A DNA stretch of 64,000 bases, taken from Clostridia bacterium. Lineage in GTDB: Bacteria; Bacillota; Clostridia; Oscillospirales; Acutalibacteraceae. Both the position numbers and the translations under genes were made by a program. The stretch is from NCBI GenBank assembly GCA_017399175.1, contig JAFQEE010000042.1, forward strand, positions 124,001-188,000, in the 5' to 3' direction. This document shows positions 8,594-16,054 of this stretch, one piece after another (position 1 is the stretch's first letter; every line of letters starts with the position of its first letter). A model generated the notes under the pieces. It made no database searches. It was not told the origin of the DNA and saw only the letters and a program-made list of their open reading frames with translations.

Positions 8594-9874
8594 ATGGCAA
8601 TGCAGCTTACAGCTGAACAGCAAGCTTTGCTCAATGGTGAAAAGGGCGAAGTAATGGCTAAAGTTATGAAAACACTTGTTATGTACGGTGAAACATTCGG
8701 CGCAGAAAAAATGGTTCCTGTTACAAGTGACAAAGGACATCTTGTTACAAGTTTTGGTCTTAAAATGATGACTCCTGTTTTTGATTTGATGGACCAGCTT
8801 TTAAATGCAGGTGTTGTATCAAAACAGAAATTCTCTGTTGACCCAAAACCATTTGACCCAAATGTTCCTTCAGATTTCCTTAAAAACTTTGTTTTCAAAA
8901 AGTTTATGTATTCAAAGCAGGATTCATATAATGAACAGCTTCGTAAAATGGGTCTTCTCAATGATGATGCATATACTTGTGCTTGTTATCTTGACGAAGT
9001 AGGCAACACACCTAAAAAAGGTGATATTCTTTCATGGGCTGAATCAAGTGCTGTTGCATACGCAAACTCTGTTATCGGTGCTCGTTGTAACCGTAACTCA
9101 GGTATTATCGAAATGATGGGCTCAATCGCAGGTTTTGTTCCTTATTTCGGTCTTCTTACTGATGAAGGCAGAAAAGCAACTTGGGTTGTTGAAGTTAAAT
9201 GTAAGAAAAAGCCTGAAGCACAGATTCTCGGTTCTGCAATCGGTATGAAGGTTATGGAAGATGTTCCATATGTTAAGGGTATGAACGAATGGCTCGGCAC
9301 TGAACTTAATGCTGACAATAAAGCATACCTTAAGGACTTTGGTGCTGCTTGTGCATCAAACGGTGCTGTTGGTCTTTTCCATATTGCAGGTCTTACTCCA
9401 GAAGCTGTTGAAATGGGTGACTCAATCGTTGATGAAAATGCACAGGTTTATGTTATTGATGATGCTGAACTTGAAAGAGTAAAGAAATCATATCCTGTTA
9501 TGTGGAAAAATCCTGATGCTACTCCAAAACTCTGCTTCGTAGGTTGTCCTCATATGACAATGGCACAGCTCAAGGAATGGACAAATGATGTTTACGAAGG
9601 ACTTAAGAAAAATGGTTTGAAGAAAGTTTCAATTCCTACTGTTTTCACAGCTCCTCCTGCAGTTTGTGACGAATTTAAAAAGACTGCTGATTATGCAAAA
9701 CTTCAGTCAACAGGTGTAGTACTTAGTTACATTTGTCCTCTTATGTATATGAATAACCCACTTGCAAAGAAAATGCCTGTAATCACAAACTCAAACAAGC
9801 TTCGTACATATACAACTTCTCGTTATTACACAAGTGAAGAAATTCTTGATATCATCACAAAGGAGGCAAAATAA
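8594..9874 (+). CDS. Aconitase X catalytic (large) subunit
   Basis: Member of the AcnX family (formerly DUF521), the catalytic half of a split aconitase-like dehydratase. Visible family features include GARCNRNSGIIEMMGSIAG in the middle, the PYFGLLTDEGRKATW stretch, and FVGCPHMTMAQL with a conserved Cys near residue 315. Characterised bacterial AcnX enzymes dehydrate cis-3-hydroxy-L-proline and archaeal ones phosphomevalonate. Neither pathway is visible nearby, so the substrate is open. Start at ATG 8594 with GAGGTG seven bases before it. Codon use is strongly biased (GGT, GCT, AAA), suggesting high expression. The swivel subunit follows directly. Confidence 0.9.
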   Translation: MAMQLTAEQQALLNGEKGEVMAKVMKTLVMYGETFGAEKMVPVTSDKGHLVTSFGLKMMTPVFDLMDQLLNAGVVSKQKFSVDPKPFDPNVPSDFLKNFVFKKFMYSKQDSYNEQLRKMGLLNDDAYTCACYLDEVGNTPKKGDILSWAESSAVAYANSVIGARCNRNSGIIEMMGSIAGFVPYFGLLTDEGRKATWVVEVKCKKKPEAQILGSAIGMKVMEDVPYVKGMNEWLGTELNADNKAYLKDFGAACASNGAVGLFHIAGLTPEAVEMGDSIVDENAQVYVIDDAELERVKKSYPVMWKNPDATPKLCFVGCPHMTMAQLKEWTNDVYEGLKKNGLKKVSIPTVFTAPPAVCDEFKKTADYAKLQSTGVVLSYICPLMYMNNPLAKKMPVITNSNKLRTYTTSRYYTSEEILDIITKEAK

Positions 9875-9875
9875 A

Positions 9876-10316
9876 ATGAAAACATTTAAAGGTCGTCCCG
9901 TAGTACCGGGCAAGGCAACAGCAACAGCTCTTGTTTCACACGGTGGTTTCAATACTCTTGCTTCTTTTCAGGGTGCTCTTCAGTTCGGTGATAAGCAGGC
10001 AAAATGCGGTGACCAAAACAACACCGATATTTATGAAAAACCAATGGTAGGAACAGCACTTTGTCTTCCACAGACAATCGGTTCAACAACAGGTGGTCTT
10101 GTTCTTTACTGTGCAAAAGTTATGGAACGCTGTCCTGCTTGTATGCTTTTCTCAGAGCATATTGACTCTCTTGCAGCAGCAGGTGCTATTATTGGTTCAG
10201 TTTGGACAGATACTCCAATGCCAACAGTTGACTGTCTTGGCGAGGAATTCCTCAACACAGTTAAAACAGGTGACAAAATCACAGTTTACGAAGACGGTAC
10301 AGTTACTATTGAATAA
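9876..10316 (+). CDS. Aconitase X swivel (small) subunit
   Basis: DUF126/AcnX swivel-domain protein, the partner of the preceding large subunit. It starts KTFKGRPVVPGKATATALV and contains QTIGSTTGGLVLYCAKV, which supplies conserved Ser/Thr residues to the shared active site in this family. The length of 146 aa is typical. ATG at 9876 has AAGGAGG upstream; the stop of the large subunit is one base away, so the two are made in equal amounts. A strong terminator follows. Confidence 0.9.
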   Translation: MKTFKGRPVVPGKATATALVSHGGFNTLASFQGALQFGDKQAKCGDQNNTDIYEKPMVGTALCLPQTIGSTTGGLVLYCAKVMERCPACMLFSEHIDSLAAAGAIIGSVWTDTPMPTVDCLGEEFLNTVKTGDKITVYEDGTVTIE

Positions 10317-10324
10317 TTAAATCT

Positions 10325-10357
10325 TGTGGGGTTGTCAATGATGACCCCACATTTTTT
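10325..10357 (+). terminator. Terminator of the aconitase X operon
   Basis: TGTGGGG (10325-10331) pairs with CCCCACA (10345-10351), followed by six T. Confidence 0.85.
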
Positions 10358-10367
10358 ATAAAAACTC

Positions 10368-10396
10368 TTGATTTTATTTTGTGTTTCTTATATAAT
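10368..10396 (+). promoter_or_regulatory. Promoter of tRNA-Ser
   Basis: TTGATT (10368-10373), 17-bp spacer, TATAAT (10391-10396), 16 bases before the tRNA 5' end. Confidence 0.8.
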
Positions 10397-10412
10397 ACTT
10401 AACTGTTGACAC

Positions 10413-10505
10413 GGAGAGTTGTCCGAGCTGGTCGAAGGAGCACGATTGGAAATCGTGTAAACTGCTAAAACGGTTTCGAGGGTTCGAATCCCTTGCTCTC
10501 CGCCA
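10413..10505 (+). tRNA. tRNA-Ser (anticodon GGA)
   Basis: Class II tRNA of 93 nt including encoded CCA. Acceptor GGAGAGT pairs with GCTCTCC (one G-U). The anticodon stem CACGA/TCGTG encloses loop TTGGAAA with anticodon GGA at 10448-10450. There is a long variable arm and a GGTTCGAATCC T-loop region. Discriminator G fits serine. It reads UCC/UCU codons. Confidence 0.95.
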
Positions 10506-10512
10506 AAATTAC

Positions 10513-10550
10513 AGGACACCACCAATGTAAAAGGTGAGTGTCCTATTTTT
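10513..10550 (+). terminator. Hairpin terminator between tRNA-Ser and the AGCS symporter
   Basis: AGGACAC (10513-10519) pairs with GTGTCCT (10538-10544), with CACC/GGTG extending the stem, then a T-run. It ends only about 21 bases before the symporter start codon. Confidence 0.8.
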
Positions 10551-10571
10551 TATGTATTTAAGGGGTATTTT

Positions 10572-11972
10572 ATGTTTGGTCAAATAATTAACACTGTAAA
10601 CGATGCATTATACAGTTATGTTTTGATTATAATTCTTGTTTTAGGTGGATTGTATTTCACTTTCAGAACAAAATTTGTTCAATTCAGATTATTAAAAGAA
10701 CAATTTCATGCTGTTATGGAAAAACCAAAAGACGGAGAAAGTGTTTCATCGTTTCAAGCGCTTATGGTGTCAACTGCATCTCGTGTAGGTACAGGTAATA
10801 TTATCGGTGTTTCAACTGCACTTTGTCTTGGTGGCTTTGGTTCAGTTTTCTGGATGTGGCTTATTGCTATTATCGGCAGTGCCTCTGCATTTGTTGAAAG
10901 TACACTTGCACAGATTTATAAGAGAAAAGGTGATGATGGCAGTTATGGTGGTCCTGCATATTATATTGAAGGTGCATTACACAATAAACCATTAGCAATA
11001 GTTTTCTCAATACTTTTAATAGTTACTTATGGTTTCGGTTTTAATATGTTAGCATCATATAATTTACAGTCAACATTCTCATCATATTCATTCTATAATG
11101 AGAAATCAACACCTTGGATAATCGGACTTATTGTAGCATTTGTAGTTGGATATTGTCTTTTTGGTGGTGGCAAACGAGTTCTTAAAGTTACAAGCACACT
11201 TGTTCCATTTATGGGTGTTGCTTATATTTTAATCGCGATTATAATTGTTGTAATGAACATAAAACTCTTACCCGGAATATTTGAAACCATTTTCACTGAA
11301 GCATTTAACTTCAAAGCAATTTTTGGTGGTTTTAGCGGTTCTTGCGTAATTAATGGTATCAAACGAGGACTTTTCAGTAACGAAGCAGGTGTTGGTTCAG
11401 CACCAAATGCATCAGCATCAGCAGAAGTTAATCACCCTGTAAAACAAGGTCTTGTTCAGGTTCTTTCAGTTTTTATCGACACGGTTCTTATCTGTTCTGC
11501 AACTGCATTTATGTGTATGAGTTCAGGTGTTGAACCAAGTGCTGAACTTTCAGGTGCACCATTTGTTCAGGCAGCACTTACAAAGACTCTTGGAAGCTTT
11601 GGACCGATATTTATTACAGTTGCAATGATTTTATTTGCATTCACAACGCTTATCGGTAACCTTTTCTATGTTGATAAATGTATTTTCCACATATTTGGCA
11701 AGAAACCAGGCAATGGCTTTATGAGTGCATATTACATTATCGCATCTGCTATTATTTTTATCGGCGCAGGTCTTAGTGCTGATTTGCTTTGGGGAATTGC
11801 AGATGTTACAATGGGCGCTATGACAATTATAAATATGCCTGTTATTCTTTATCTTGGTAAATATGCTTTTAGAGCATTAAAAGATTATGAAGTACAAAGA
11901 AAAGCAGGAAAAGAGCCTTTTTTTAGAGCAAAAAGTATTGACTTACCTGATAAGACAGATTTCTGGAATTAA
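10572..11972 (+). CDS. Sodium:amino acid (alanine/glycine) symporter, AGCS family
   Basis: Integral membrane Na+-coupled amino acid carrier of the AlsT/AGCS family, 466 aa, with about ten to eleven hydrophobic segments. Family marks are STASRVGTGNIIGVSTAL near residue 60, GGPAYYIEGAL, and RGLFSNEAGVGSAPNASASA near residue 265. The substrate is probably alanine, glycine or serine. The ribosome binding site AAGGGG is modest. There is no room for a separate promoter between the tRNA-Ser terminator and this start, so transcription may come by readthrough from the tRNA promoter. A hairpin overlapping the next gene's ribosome binding site follows the stop. Confidence 0.9.
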   Translation: MFGQIINTVNDALYSYVLIIILVLGGLYFTFRTKFVQFRLLKEQFHAVMEKPKDGESVSSFQALMVSTASRVGTGNIIGVSTALCLGGFGSVFWMWLIAIIGSASAFVESTLAQIYKRKGDDGSYGGPAYYIEGALHNKPLAIVFSILLIVTYGFGFNMLASYNLQSTFSSYSFYNEKSTPWIIGLIVAFVVGYCLFGGGKRVLKVTSTLVPFMGVAYILIAIIIVVMNIKLLPGIFETIFTEAFNFKAIFGGFSGSCVINGIKRGLFSNEAGVGSAPNASASAEVNHPVKQGLVQVLSVFIDTVLICSATAFMCMSSGVEPSAELSGAPFVQAALTKTLGSFGPIFITVAMILFAFTTLIGNLFYVDKCIFHIFGKKPGNGFMSAYYIIASAIIFIGAGLSADLLWGIADVTMGAMTIINMPVILYLGKYAFRALKDYEVQRKAGKEPFFRAKSIDLPDKTDFWN

Positions 11973-11981
11973 AACAATTTA

Positions 11982-12015
11982 CACCCTTTACATATAATGT
12001 AGAGGGTGATTTTTT
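11982..12015 (+). terminator. Terminator-like hairpin carrying the ribosome binding site of the next gene
   Basis: CACCCTTTACAT (11982-11993) pairs with ATGTAGAGGGTG (11997-12008) over 12 bp with one G-U. A run of six T (12010-12015) follows. The right arm contains AGAGGGTG, the only ribosome binding site of the following gene, whose TTG start uses the last two T of the run. Confidence 0.8.
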
Positions 12016-12499
12016 GCGTAGTTTTGATTATAACCGAAACAATGCGGTTGAATATGCTAAAAGATGGGCGTTATCGAGAAACCCAAGATATTATGATTTT
12101 CACGAAATAGGAGGGGACTGTACTAATTTTGCATCACAATGTATCTATGCAGGTGCGGGAGTAATGAATTATACCAAGGATTACGGCTGGTATTATATAT
12201 CTCCTGATGACCGTTCGGCAGCATGGTCAGGAGTAGAATATTTATACAGATTTTTAACAACAAATGAAAGTATAGGACCTGTCGGCAGAGACGCAAAATT
12301 AAGTGAAATTCAACTTGGCGATGTAATATTTCTAAATAACGGACAAAGACTTTATCATACACTTGTAGTAACAGGATTTGACACAGATGGTGAAATTCTT
12401 ATTTGTGCACATACAGTTGACTCATATATGCGACGACTTGACACTTACAGATATAATTCATTAAGTCCCGTGCATATTGATAAAGTTAATACATGGTAA
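12014..12499 (+). CDS. Putative amidase domain protein (Amidase_6-like)
   Basis: Single-domain protein of 161 aa matching the putative amidase domain PF12671. It opens FDYNRNNAVEYAKRWAL, with the putative nucleophile Cys in GGDCTNFASQC (near residue 39) and a His in LYHTLVVTG (near 117). The fold is probably NlpC/P60-like, acting on amide bonds of cell-wall or peptide substrates. No signal peptide is present, so action outside the cell would need another route. The start is TTG: no ATG or GTG lies in the first 50 codons, and the reading frame aligns from its first residues. The ribosome binding site lies in the preceding terminator hairpin. Confidence 0.75.
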   Translation: MRSFDYNRNNAVEYAKRWALSRNPRYYDFHEIGGDCTNFASQCIYAGAGVMNYTKDYGWYYISPDDRSAAWSGVEYLYRFLTTNESIGPVGRDAKLSEIQLGDVIFLNNGQRLYHTLVVTGFDTDGEILICAHTVDSYMRRLDTYRYNSLSPVHIDKVNTW

Positions 12500-12502
12500 A
12501 AG

Positions 12503-12534
12503 AAAAGGATTGGAGTCATTTCCAATCCTTTTGA
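12503..12534. terminator. Bidirectional terminator
   Basis: AAAAGGATTGGA (12503-12514) pairs with TCCAATCCTTTT (12521-12532). It separates the convergent amidase and CapA-like genes. Confidence 0.8.
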
Positions 12535-12535
12535 G

Positions 12536-13699
12536 CTATATTTGTTCTAAAATATAGTTTTTTACATCTTCTAATTTGCTTTCTTTCCATTTACCTTCAT
12601 CAGCCTTTTCAGCTAATGGACAAATAATGTAAAAATCAAGCGTTTCACCGGGTACACGACCTGTTCTTAATGGTTCAGCAAAATGTTCTTTCCATTTTTC
12701 TTCACTTGCACCTTTGAATTCTTCGGGTTTTAAATATGTCATTTGTCGTTTTGTTGCAGAAATAAGCATCTTAGCCGATAATGGAGCTAAAAGATTATAT
12801 TCGTCCTCCTGAACATCAACAAATATTCGTGGTAATTTATCTTTAACAATTTTTTCTTCTCCACGAACAATTCTAAGTCCCATAGGTTCAAAATTGAATT
12901 CGGTTTCGGTAAAATTCAGTCTAATAAGTAATCCGATATCTGTATTGAACTGCGAGCGTTGATAATCAGTATCAAAAATGAAGTTGCCGAGTGAATAGAA
13001 AATTATTTTATCACCGACAGTTTCATAATTCATTGGAACGTGTGGGTGATGTGCAACAAAAATATCAGCACCCATTTCTAAATATTTATGATATCTTTCT
13101 CGAGTATATGGAGAGGGGAGCGGAGTAAATTCTTCGCCTGCGTGGGCAACTACAATGCACCAACGACATGTCTTTTTTATTTCATCAATTGACTTTTGAA
13201 TTTCGTCAAGGTCACTCCAGCTGTAACAACCGGGTTTATCAACATCAGCTTTACGACAAGCACGTTGATATCCAACACCAAACATACCGATTCCGCCTGC
13301 TTCATTAAGAATGACAGGTTTTCTTGCATCGTCAATGTTCATTCCTGCACCGATTGTCTGTACATTGTTTTCTTTTGCAATTTTCAATGTGCTTTCAATA
13401 CCATAAGGACCTGCATCCATAATGTGATTGTTACAGATGTTCCAAATATCAGATTTTATATTATTAAGAACTTTCACAGCAGCAGGGTCAATGGTATGTA
13501 ACAACTGCTGAACACCGCTTTGAGTTGTGTTTTGTTCCGCAACAGCAACAGGACCTTCAACATTTGTAATAACATGGTCAGCACTGTGAAGAAAGTCAAG
13601 TATATCCTTTGATATTAAGTTTTCATCATCCCATTTACCATACATATATCGGTCAAAACCAATATCACCGGTAAAAACTAATGAAGTAGATTTTTTCAT
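12536..13699 (-). CDS. CapA family protein (metallophosphoesterase-like)
   Basis: PGA_cap/CapA family protein of 387 aa. Motifs in order: FTGDIGFDRYM with metal-binding Asp12, VITNVEGPV, CNNHIMDAG (Asn-His), VVAHAGEEF, FVAHHPHVP and YSLGNFIFDTD. CapA takes part in poly-gamma-glutamate export in Bacillus, but most clostridial relatives are free-standing and of unknown role. Here there are no capB/capC neighbours and no signal peptide or membrane segment, so a cytoplasmic calcineurin-like phosphatase or hydrolase role is equally likely. GAAAGG lies upstream of the ATG. Confidence 0.85.
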   Translation of the reverse strand: MKKSTSLVFTGDIGFDRYMYGKWDDENLISKDILDFLHSADHVITNVEGPVAVAEQNTTQSGVQQLLHTIDPAAVKVLNNIKSDIWNICNNHIMDAGPYGIESTLKIAKENNVQTIGAGMNIDDARKPVILNEAGGIGMFGVGYQRACRKADVDKPGCYSWSDLDEIQKSIDEIKKTCRWCIVVAHAGEEFTPLPSPYTRERYHKYLEMGADIFVAHHPHVPMNYETVGDKIIFYSLGNFIFDTDYQRSQFNTDIGLLIRLNFTETEFNFEPMGLRIVRGEEKIVKDKLPRIFVDVQEDEYNLLAPLSAKMLISATKRQMTYLKPEEFKGASEEKWKEHFAEPLRTGRVPGETLDFYIICPLAEKADEGKWKESKLEDVKNYILEQI

Positions 13700-13730
13700 A
13701 AAAATATGCCTTTCGAATTAAAGTAAATTA

Positions 13731-13759
13731 ATTATAACATCAAATAACAACCATTTCAA
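13731..13759 (-). promoter_or_regulatory. Promoter of the CapA-like gene
   Basis: Minus strand: TTGAAA (plus 13754-13759), 17-bp spacer, TATAAT (plus 13731-13736). Confidence 0.7.
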
Positions 13760-13814
13760 GTTATATAAATTCTATGTTTTATATTACAAATCATAATTTA
13801 TCGGGGAGATAGAA

Positions 13815-13927
13815 ACCATTCCGCTCCCTCCGTGAGGGAGCTGTCGAACGAAGTTAGACTGAGGGAGTTACTCCCCCAGTCACTAGCACAGCTCGTGACA
13901 GCCCCCTCGGAGATGGGGCGTAATGGT
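13815..13927. repeat. Nested palindromic element, copy A (MITE-like)
   Basis: About 113 bp, much more GC-rich than its surroundings. Ends 13815-13845 and 13897-13927 are imperfect inverted repeats that begin ACCATT and end in AATGGT. Each end has its own smaller palindrome (CTCCCTCCGTGAGGGAG on the left), and the middle holds a further palindrome around ACTGAGGGAGT. It has no coding capacity. A related element lies at 22981-23122. Such modules look like small non-autonomous or REP-type repeats. Confidence 0.7.
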
Positions 13928-14051
13928 GTTCATTTATCCTTAAAAAACTCCAATTTGTATAATAAACTCCATTTTCATTCCAAGTACATAGATGGAAAAT
14001 ATAAATAAAAACAATATTGAATTATTGTAAATAATGTGATAAACTAATTAT

Positions 14052-14205
14052 GCCAAACTAACTGAATAATGTGAAATTGGGTGTATTTTTTATTTTTGGG
14101 ATAATTATGCCCTTTTTAGTCACAATAACATTAATGAATTTGATAAAAATGCAGATTCCTTTTATGTTATTGTGGTTACACCTATTCACATAAAGTTAGT
14201 TTGGC
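14052..14205. repeat. Long imperfect palindrome upstream of the zinc-ribbon/TPR gene
   Basis: GCCAAACTAACT (14052-14063) is perfectly inverted at 14194-14205. Further inward come paired blocks ATGTGAA/TTCACAT, GGTGTA/TACACC and CACAATAACAT/ATGTTATTGTG, giving about 36 matching bases per arm around an AT-rich core of about 50 bases. The core contains GGGATAATTATGCCC. It resembles a small inverted-repeat element. Apart from this, copy A and the promoter of the CapA-like gene, I see nothing in 13700-14278. Confidence 0.7.
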
Positions 14206-14228
14206 GACTATCGGAGTTTGCGTTTTTT

Positions 14229-14257
14229 ATGCGTCTGCTTCGGTGGGCGCATTTTTT
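14229..14257 (+). terminator. Terminator/attenuator-like hairpin in the leader of the zinc-ribbon gene
   Basis: ATGCGTCTGC (14229-14238), tetraloop TTCG, GTGGGCGCAT (14243-14252), then five T. All ten positions pair, three as G-U. It lies 22 bases before the start codon with no gene just upstream, so it may act as an attenuator or end the transcript of the palindromic element. Confidence 0.6.
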
Positions 14258-14278
14258 ATTGTGAAAGGAAGAAAAATT

Positions 14279-15766
14279 ATGTCAGCATTAGTATGTGACC
14301 TTTGTGGCGGAAAATTGAAAATGGGAGCAGGTGGAATTGCAACTTGCGATAGTTGTGGTATGGAGCATAGTCCAGATAGAATGAAAGAAAAAGTACAAGA
14401 GGTAAAAGGTACAGTAAAAGTTGATAATTCTCATATGATTGAAAACTATCTTGAGATGGCAAATAGAGCATATCAGTCAGATAATAATGCAGAAGCAGAA
14501 AATTACTGTAATAAAATTATTGAAATAGAACCTAATAATTATCATGCATTGATGTTAAAAGGAAAAACTGCTGGTTGGCAATCTACATTACAAGATAATA
14601 GATTTGCAGAAGCAATAAATTGTTTTTCTTCAGCAATTGAAAATGCACCCGATGAAGAGAAAGAAGAATTAATTTATGATGCAAAAGAACAAGTAGAAAA
14701 TTTATCACTTGCAATTATAAAATTACAAGGTGGAAGATTTGAAAAATGGCCTGATGAAGAGGAAGCAACTGGATTATTAAAAGCAATTGGTGAAGTTTAT
14801 AAAGCTTTAATTCTTTTTACAACAAGTGTTGGAGGGGATATTATTGACTCAAATAAGCTAATGGCACCAATTGCTACAATAGTAAATAACTCTGTAATGG
14901 GTGCGTGGAATGGTAATATAGTTCCTGAATATAAGAATGATTCTGATGGACACCCTGACGATTATGCTTTTAAACGATTAATTACTAAAGCAGGATATTG
15001 TACAGATTTACTAGAACAGGCAATTAATTTATCAGAAGAAGATGATGCTGCAGATATTGTTAGATACGAAAATTTGATTAGTATACATAATTATCTTATT
15101 AATAGTTGTTCATACGAATACCGAACAGTAGAAATAGTGGGTAATTTTTGGAATGATTATCAAAGTTCTTATGAAAATAGATATTGTAAAAATCTTGAAC
15201 TCACTGATGCAGCAAAGAATAGCAGAAGAAACTCAATTTCACAGTATCGTGCAAAAATTGATAATATTAAGCAGTCAATTTCTAGAAAAGAAGCTGCAGA
15301 AAGAGCTGAAAAAGAAAGAATAGAAAGAGAAGAAGCACAAAAAAGATATGAGGCTTATTGGAAGGAACATATTGATGAAAGAAAACAATTGGAAGCAGAA
15401 TTAGAAAGTATAAAAGCAAAAATTAATCAATTAAACTCTAATTATAATGTCGAAATAGAAGATGTGAATAAGCAAATTCTTGAACTCCCAGGTTATACTG
15501 AAATTTCACATTTAGATGAACGAATAAATCAACTAATGGATAATAAAAATTCTCTTGGAATTTTTAAAGTAAAAGAGAAGAAAACTCTTCAAGAACAAAT
15601 TGATAAGTTAATTTCAGAAAAAAATAATATAAAAGATAGAATGGAATCAGATAAAAAAGAGCTTGAAGCAAAACTTATAGTGATTAGAGATGAAATAAAT
15701 TCTAAAATTACTCCTTTGCGAAATAGAGAAAATACAATTACAAATGAATTAAATAAACCAAGATGA
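14279..15766 (+). CDS. Zinc-ribbon, TPR and coiled-coil protein of unknown function
   Basis: 495 aa. An N-terminal zinc ribbon is formed by C6, C9, C23 and C26 (CDLC and CDSC). It is followed by TPR-like helices (about 50-130: ENYLEMANRAYQSDNNAEAE, then NNYHALMLKGK). A helical middle region (130-330) comes next, and then a long Lys/Glu-rich coiled coil (about 335-495) with KEAAERAEKERIEREEAQ. No membrane segment or signal. ATG at 14279 has AAGGAAG upstream; the frame is open further 5' but only through the leader hairpin. It stands alone between repeats. The composition is more AT-rich and codon use less biased than in neighbours, suggesting an accessory gene. Function not recognised. Confidence 0.75.
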   Translation: MSALVCDLCGGKLKMGAGGIATCDSCGMEHSPDRMKEKVQEVKGTVKVDNSHMIENYLEMANRAYQSDNNAEAENYCNKIIEIEPNNYHALMLKGKTAGWQSTLQDNRFAEAINCFSSAIENAPDEEKEELIYDAKEQVENLSLAIIKLQGGRFEKWPDEEEATGLLKAIGEVYKALILFTTSVGGDIIDSNKLMAPIATIVNNSVMGAWNGNIVPEYKNDSDGHPDDYAFKRLITKAGYCTDLLEQAINLSEEDDAADIVRYENLISIHNYLINSCSYEYRTVEIVGNFWNDYQSSYENRYCKNLELTDAAKNSRRNSISQYRAKIDNIKQSISRKEAAERAEKERIEREEAQKRYEAYWKEHIDERKQLEAELESIKAKINQLNSNYNVEIEDVNKQILELPGYTEISHLDERINQLMDNKNSLGIFKVKEKKTLQEQIDKLISEKNNIKDRMESDKKELEAKLIVIRDEINSKITPLRNRENTITNELNKPR

Positions 15767-15803
15767 TACTAATAAGTAGGTTCATTTAATTAATTATTTT
15801 TGG

Positions 15804-15833
15804 GCGGATGAAGGGCATCCGCTCCTACTTTTT
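15804..15833 (+). terminator. Terminator of the zinc-ribbon gene
   Basis: GCGGATG (15804-15810) and CATCCGC (15816-15822) with a 5-base loop, followed after TCCTAC by five T. Confidence 0.65.
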
Positions 15834-15905
15834 GTATTAATCTACTCTTAATAAAAAAATAGAAGTACTGACAAATGTCGAAACTGCTATTTAGAGAATT
15901 TTCGT

Positions 15906-16032
15906 TCACTTTTTCACTATTCACTATTACTTCTTACTTTCCAAAAATCGATTCTAAAATTTAGTGAAGAGTGAATAGGTAAGAAGCAATAAGTAAAAAT
16001 CGAGAAGTTGCGAACACAACTTCTCGATTTTT
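15906..16032. repeat. Inverted-repeat intergenic module ending in a strong hairpin
   Basis: Short modules TATTCACT and CTTCTTAC occur on the left (15914-15940) and again in inverse orientation on the right (15962-15990). They are followed by a perfect 16-bp stem: 15995-16010 with 16017-16032 around loop CGAACA. There is no coding potential. The hairpin abuts the truncated tRNA copy at 16030. Confidence 0.55.
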
Positions 16033-16054
16033 GGTGCGGGTAGCAGGGGTCGAA
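16030..16054 (-). repeat. Duplicated 3' end of tRNA-Leu (att-like)
   Basis: 25 bases identical to 16240-16264, which is the 3' end of the intact tRNA-Leu (acceptor strand, CCA and part of the T arm). Only the 3' end is present, so this is not a second tRNA gene. tRNA 3'-end duplications are the usual scar of integration at a tRNA. Confidence 0.7.

Noticed and set aside
14201..14278. Longer N-terminus for the zinc-ribbon protein
   Set aside because: The added codons fall in the palindrome end and terminator-like hairpin; ATG 14279 has a ribosome binding site and begins the zinc ribbon directly.
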